From LMUY01 sp964245075 (GTDB lineage: Bacteria > Pseudomonadota > Alphaproteobacteria > Acetobacterales > Acetobacteraceae), in assembly GCA_964245075.1 (NCBI GenBank), contig CAXTLC010000065.1, positions 1 to 27,095 of the forward strand: 27,095 nt of DNA, given 5' to 3'. This document shows, one piece after another, positions 23,967-27,095 of this stretch. The position numbers and the translations under genes are program-made. The notes beneath the pieces were generated by a model, which did no database searches, was not told the DNA's origin, and was given only the letters and a program-made list of their open reading frames with translations. Each line of letters begins with the position of its first letter. Within the stretch, counting starts at the first letter, position 1.

Positions 23967-24740
23967 TTGCCGCCGGACGCAGCCCCTCCGCTTTACCGCA
24001 AGGTCCTGGATAAGCTGCGGTCCGACATCCGGGCGGGGCGGCTCCCTGTCGGGTCGACCCTGCCGAGCGAACAGGAGATCGGCGCCAGGTTCGCGGTCTC
24101 GCGGATCACGGTGCGCCGGGCCATGGCCGAGCTGGCCCAGGAAGGGCTGCTCGACCGGGGGGCCGGCCGCGTCGCGCGGGTCGTCGCGCCGCGGCTGGTG
24201 CAGGCGATCGCCAGCTTCGAGGACCCGTTCGCCGCCTTGCGGCTGGTCCGCGGCACGTCGGTGAAGCTGCTCTCGTTCAAATGGCAGGAAGCGGAAGGGA
24301 CGGTGGCGCAGGCGCTGCAAGTGGACGAAGGCGACCCGGTCCTGTGTTTCGAGCGGCTGCGCAGCGTGGCCAGAACGCCGGTCTATCACAGCCGTGCCTA
24401 CTTGCCGGCGCGAGTAGGCGTGCTACTCGATCGCAAGTCGCTGAACTGCACGTCGCTGCACGAGTTGCTCGCGGCCGCGGGAGTCCTGCCCGACGCGGTG
24501 GAGCGCCACATGGCCGCCGCGCCCTGCCCGAAGGTGCTTGGGCGGTGGCTGCAGATCAGGACCGGCACGCCCACGTTCCGGATCGAACGGATCAGCCGCG
24601 ATGCGGACGGACGGCCGCTGCACCTGCTGGTCGGCCATTGGCCGTGGGACCGCTTCAGCATGCGGCTTGCATCGAGTGCGGCCGCAGACGGCGGCTTGCT
24701 GACAATCGACCCGCTGGCCGCAGTGGCCAGTGCGAGATGA
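23967..24740 (+). CDS. GntR/HutC-family transcription regulator, TTG start
   Basis: A 257-residue regulator. The winged helix-turn-helix (about 8-75) is typical GntR: PLYRKVLDKLRSDIRAGRLPVGSTLPSE, then RFAVSRITVRRAMAELAQEGLLDR. Residues about 90-240 form a UTRA ligand domain (VLCFERLRSVARTPVYHSRAYLP, RIERISRDADGRPLHLLVGHWPWDRFSM), placing it in the HutC subfamily, which binds small organic ligands. No ATG precedes the HTH; an in-frame TAA at 23955-23957 leaves TTG at 23967 as the start, with AAGG 7 bases upstream. That AAGG overlaps the apparent -10 box, so either the promoter lies further upstream or the leader is very short. It is divergent from the five-gene operon, which it most likely controls. 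Confidence 0.9.
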   Translation: MPPDAAPPLYRKVLDKLRSDIRAGRLPVGSTLPSEQEIGARFAVSRITVRRAMAELAQEGLLDRGAGRVARVVAPRLVQAIASFEDPFAALRLVRGTSVKLLSFKWQEAEGTVAQALQVDEGDPVLCFERLRSVARTPVYHSRAYLPARVGVLLDRKSLNCTSLHELLAAAGVLPDAVERHMAAAPCPKVLGRWLQIRTGTPTFRIERISRDADGRPLHLLVGHWPWDRFSMRLASSAAADGGLLTIDPLAAVASAR

Positions 24741-24816
24741 GCATCGCACGTGCGCGTCGGCCGCCGCGGCCACGGAACCTGCGGCACCCATCAGGACGAT
24801 ATCGAGAGAGCACACG

Positions 24817-25152
24817 CATCGGCAGGGGCCAGGTCGTCCCCTGGAATGCCATCAGCCCGGGCACCGCCACCCAGAGCGACGCGATTTCCAGAATGGTCGA
24901 GGCCGGCAGCAACGCGCACGCCGGCAGGCCGGCACTGGCGACGACCAAGGCGACGACCAAGGCGCCGACCAGGAACATCGCGCGGTTGGTCGCCCGGTCC
25001 GCCAACGGAGCACACACCAGCATGGAGATGCCGCCGCGCAGGCAAGGGCCGGCCGCGATGAACCCGATCTGGGTCACGCCGAACCCGTAGCCGCGGAGGA
25101 TTTGCGGCATCCAAGGACTCAGCCCCAGCGATTCCACGACAGTGAAAAAGTT
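24817..25152 (-). pseudogene. Truncated MFS transporter (ACS-family) remnant
   Basis: About 112 codons resembling the middle of an anion:cation symporter-type MFS protein: SLGLSPWMPQILRGYGFGVTQIG, LRGGISMLVCAPLADRATNR (the loop 8-9 motif) and two further hydrophobic helices. Nothing upstream in this frame resembles the missing N-terminal six helices, and after about 24817 the frame runs into unrelated Arg-rich sequence. The gene is truncated at both ends and should be inactive. It lies between the GntR and LysR genes and may once have been the divergent target of the LysR regulator. Confidence 0.65.
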
Positions 25153-25328
25153 CTCCCCTTGATCGCCGCGCAACAGCCAGCGCCGCCAGCAGCCCGCGCC
25201 GACGGCCAAAGGCATCGCCCAACCGGCCATGGTGGGCAGAGCCGAATCATGAAGCCAGCTGGATTGGCTGACCGGCCTCCTTGGCGCCGCGAGGTGGTGC
25301 AGGCCCGGCCGTGCCGCCATGCTACGTC

Positions 25329-26213
25329 ATGACCCTGGACCAACTCCGGATATTCGTCGCCGTTGCCGAGCGGCAGCATGTCACCCGTGCTGCCGAGGCA
25401 CTCAACCTGGCGCAGTCTGCCGCCAGTGCCGCGATCGTCGCCCTGGAAGGCCGGCATGGCGCCAAGTTGTTTCACCGGGTCGGCCGTGGCATCGAGCTGA
25501 CCGAAGCCGGAGCGCTGTTCCTGGTCGAGGCCCGGACCGTGTTGGCGCGGGCGGCGGCGGCCGAGCTGGTGTTGTCGGAGTTGGGCGGGCTGAAGCGCGG
25601 CACCCTCCTGATCCAGGCCAGCCAGACCATCGCCAGCTACTGGCTGCCGCGGCACCTGGTGGCATTCCGCCGGGCGCATCCCGGGATCGGGATCACACTG
25701 ACGATCGGCAACACCGCGCAGGTGGCTGCTGCGATCCACGAGGGAAGCGCCGAGCTGGGCTTCGTCGAGGGCGTGGTCGACGACCCGGCGCTCGAAAGCC
25801 GAGTGGTCGCGCGCGACCAGTTGATGATCGTGGTCGGGCCTGACCATCCCTGGGCACGATCCCGAGAACCGGTCACGCCGCAACGCCTCGGCGAAAGCGA
25901 GTGGGTGCTGCGGGAAGACGGGTCCGGCACGCGCTCGGTGTTCGAGGCGGCGTTGGTGGCGCTCGGCATCGTCCCTTCCAGCCTGCGCGTGGTGCTGGAA
26001 CTGCCGTCCAACGAGAGCGTGCGTGCCGCGGTGGAGGCAGGCATGGGCGCCACGGCGATCTCCGCCTCGGTCGCAGCTCCCAGCATGGAGGCCGGGCTGC
26101 TGCATGCCGTCGGTTTGCCCTTGCCGGAACGCGACTTCCGTGTGCTGCGGCATACCCAGCGCTATCGTAGCCGCGCCGGTGACGCGCTGCTCGCCATGAT
26201 CGACGGGCGTTGA
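25329..26213 (+). CDS. LysR-family transcription regulator
   Basis: A 294-residue LysR-type regulator. The N-terminal HTH is clear (MTLDQLRIFVAVAERQHVTRAAEALNLAQSAASAAIVALE, residues 1-40) and continues into LFHRVGRGIELTEAG. The periplasmic-binding-protein-like ligand domain (about 90-290) includes GTLLIQASQTIASYWLPRHL and a GMGATAIS loop near 245. I start at the ATG giving MTLDQLR because this is the family start; 48 bases of open frame upstream are unconserved. Its divergent neighbour is only a broken MFS gene, so its present target is unknown. Similarity to CysL/CbbR-type regulators is noted but not specific. Confidence 0.9.
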   Translation: MTLDQLRIFVAVAERQHVTRAAEALNLAQSAASAAIVALEGRHGAKLFHRVGRGIELTEAGALFLVEARTVLARAAAAELVLSELGGLKRGTLLIQASQTIASYWLPRHLVAFRRAHPGIGITLTIGNTAQVAAAIHEGSAELGFVEGVVDDPALESRVVARDQLMIVVGPDHPWARSREPVTPQRLGESEWVLREDGSGTRSVFEAALVALGIVPSSLRVVLELPSNESVRAAVEAGMGATAISASVAAPSMEAGLLHAVGLPLPERDFRVLRHTQRYRSRAGDALLAMIDGR

Positions 26214-26424
26214 CCGATCGGAGCGGCAGGTCGGTGTGGATGGCGGACAGCGTTGGTCGGCGTCGGCGCTTTCCGCGGGGCATGTGTGACGCCTTGCTAC
26301 GCCGTCCTTTCTAGCTGTTTGATCCCAGGGTTTAGTGGTGCAGTCTTCTTGCGTGATTGGAAGGAAGCGCCCTGGGCCAGGTTCTCCTCAGGAAACGCCG
26401 GGCGCGGTAGCGCCTGTCCTGCCC

Positions 26425-26444
26425 GACCGTGCTGCGGCACGGTC
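26425..26444. other. 8-base perfect hairpin
   Basis: GACCGTGC, loop TGCG, GCACGGTC. It lies in the 309 bases between the LysR gene and a possible small gene. No T run follows, and the distance from the LysR stop (over 200 bases) makes a terminator role doubtful. The rest of 26214-26522 shows no supportable gene. Confidence 0.4.
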
Positions 26445-26522
26445 AGCACCACCGCCTGAAGTTCCTCGTCTTCCATGCCGAAGTTTGTTACAGTTCCGCA
26501 CACACGTCGCGGAGCTATACCC

Positions 26523-26690
26523 ATGATGCTTGTGGCCGAGTGGATCGCTGCTGTCCGACTGCTGCTCCTGGTTGAACCTGAGCCGGATGAGCCGTGGACC
26601 GATTCCGACATGCTTCGCTACTACGATGAAGGGCTGAGTCCTCAATTGGCAACAACGGAACTGGCATTCCGGGATCTGGCGCGGAACTAG
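26523..26690 (+). CDS. Possible 55-residue hypothetical protein
   Basis: A short open frame beginning MMLVAEWIAAVRLLLL, then an acidic PEPDEPWTDSDMLRYYDEG and ending FRDLARN. GGAG lies 8 bases before this ATG, whereas the in-frame ATG 48 bases upstream has no ribosome site, so the shorter start is preferred. The N-terminal hydrophobic helix could anchor it in the membrane, or the protein could be a small amphipathic helix pair. Not recognised. It is isolated, and no family evidence supports it beyond the ribosome site and composition. From 26691 to 26977 I see no further gene. Confidence 0.4.
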   Translation: MMLVAEWIAAVRLLLLVEPEPDEPWTDSDMLRYYDEGLSPQLATTELAFRDLARN

Positions 26691-26977
26691 CACGGGCCAG
26701 AAGGAAGGCAACCTTGTCGCTCTGCCGCACTGCAACCATTCGCTGAACACCGCGGGATGAATCCGTCTGGGCAGGCCACGGCTACTTGTGCGGCGCCGGG
26801 TCGGGGTCGGCGGGGGATCCCTTGAGGATTTCGGTGCCAAACGCCGTGAATACGGAGGTGGACACATGGCTGTTGAGGTCGAGGATGGCGCATTGCCTCA
26901 CACTGATCGCTACCGGCGCCAGCGTGGCCAAAGAAGCAGAGTTTCCCGATGCGGTAGGTGCAGGCTCAATCTCACGG

Positions 26978-27026
26978 CTAGAGCATCATCCGACCGAGCG
27001 GGATCACCCGTCGGATAAAGATGCTC
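26978..27026. repeat. Imperfect palindromic intergenic element
   Basis: Starts CTAGAGC; arms GAGCATCATCCGAC (26981-26994) and GTCGGATAAAGATGCTC (27010-27026) pair with a few mismatches around a 15-base loop. The layout (CTAGAGCAT... ...ATGCTC) resembles the dispersed palindromes common between genes in alphaproteobacteria. Confidence 0.7.
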
Positions 27027-27040
27027 ATGAAAACAAATGA

Positions 27041-27084
27041 CTAGAGCGTCAGCCGTGCGTCTATCAGCACGGCTGACGCTCTAG
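27041..27084. repeat. Perfect 18-base inverted repeat
   Basis: CTAGAGCGTCAGCCGTGC (27041-27058), an 8-base loop (GTCTATCA), then its exact complement (27067-27084). It begins with the same CTAGAGC as the element 14 bases upstream. A long perfect stem without a following T run fits a dispersed palindromic element better than a simple terminator. Confidence 0.85.
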
Positions 27085-27095
27085 TGTGAAGCACT

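Noticed and set aside
26297..26611. Minus-strand 104-codon open frame
   Set aside because: No motif, Ser/Arg-rich start and no ribosome site; it overlaps the more plausible small plus-strand gene.

Overview
The window is high-GC DNA (roughly 70 percent by eye) with the codon use and gene content of an alphaproteobacterium. The best guess is the Acetobacteraceae (Roseomonas-like, Rhodospirillales). The guess rests on a HAF-repeat/Hint protein, an ISC-type ferredoxin next to two cysteine desulfurases and mnmA, and an intergenic palindrome beginning CTAGAGC; no marker gene here fixes the genus. The sequence is a draft scaffold: a run of exactly 100 N lies at 7743-7842. It is flanked by two identical 55-base copies of the mnmA start region, so the gap is probably an unmerged contig overlap.

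Layout. 34-3388: tyrS (minus), then a divergent P-loop protein and a KirBac-type potassium channel (plus). 3469-9063: an alpha/beta hydrolase (minus), divergent from a sulfur-handling run on the plus strand: cysE, a NifS-like desulfurase lacking an ATG, iscS, a 2Fe-2S ferredoxin, mnmA and an elongator tRNA-Met. 9084-13218: a small hypothetical protein, an amidase, a DUF457 membrane protein and a HAF-repeat/Hint fusion. 13501-17280: a 1259-residue multi-PAS hybrid histidine kinase. 17281-17886: about 600 bases with no credible gene. 17887-24740: a tightly packed five-gene minus-strand operon (isocitrate-lyase-family lyase, LeuC-like, LeuD-like, MFS transporter, PrpF-like isomerase) with a divergent GntR/HutC-type regulator. 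24817-26213: a truncated MFS transporter remnant and a LysR regulator. 26214-27095: a possible 55-residue protein and two adjacent palindromic elements.

How the genes work together. In the sulfur run, CysE makes O-acetylserine for cysteine synthesis, the desulfurases take sulfur from cysteine, MnmA places sulfur on tRNA, and the ferredoxin supplies electrons for Fe-S assembly. The minus-strand operon looks like a self-contained catabolic unit: uptake (MFS), double-bond isomerisation (PrpF family), hydration/dehydration (LeuCD-like aconitase family) and C-C cleavage (isocitrate lyase family), under its own regulator. This set of enzyme families matches the last steps of Eubacterium barkeri nicotinate fermentation (methylitaconate to dimethylmaleate to dimethylmalate to pyruvate plus propionate). 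It also fits methylcitrate-like or citramalate-type chemistry. It is the best candidate for an undescribed system in this window. The window is also rich in short tandem repeats: in frame in tyrS, at the channel C-terminus, and between the ferredoxin gene and mnmA.
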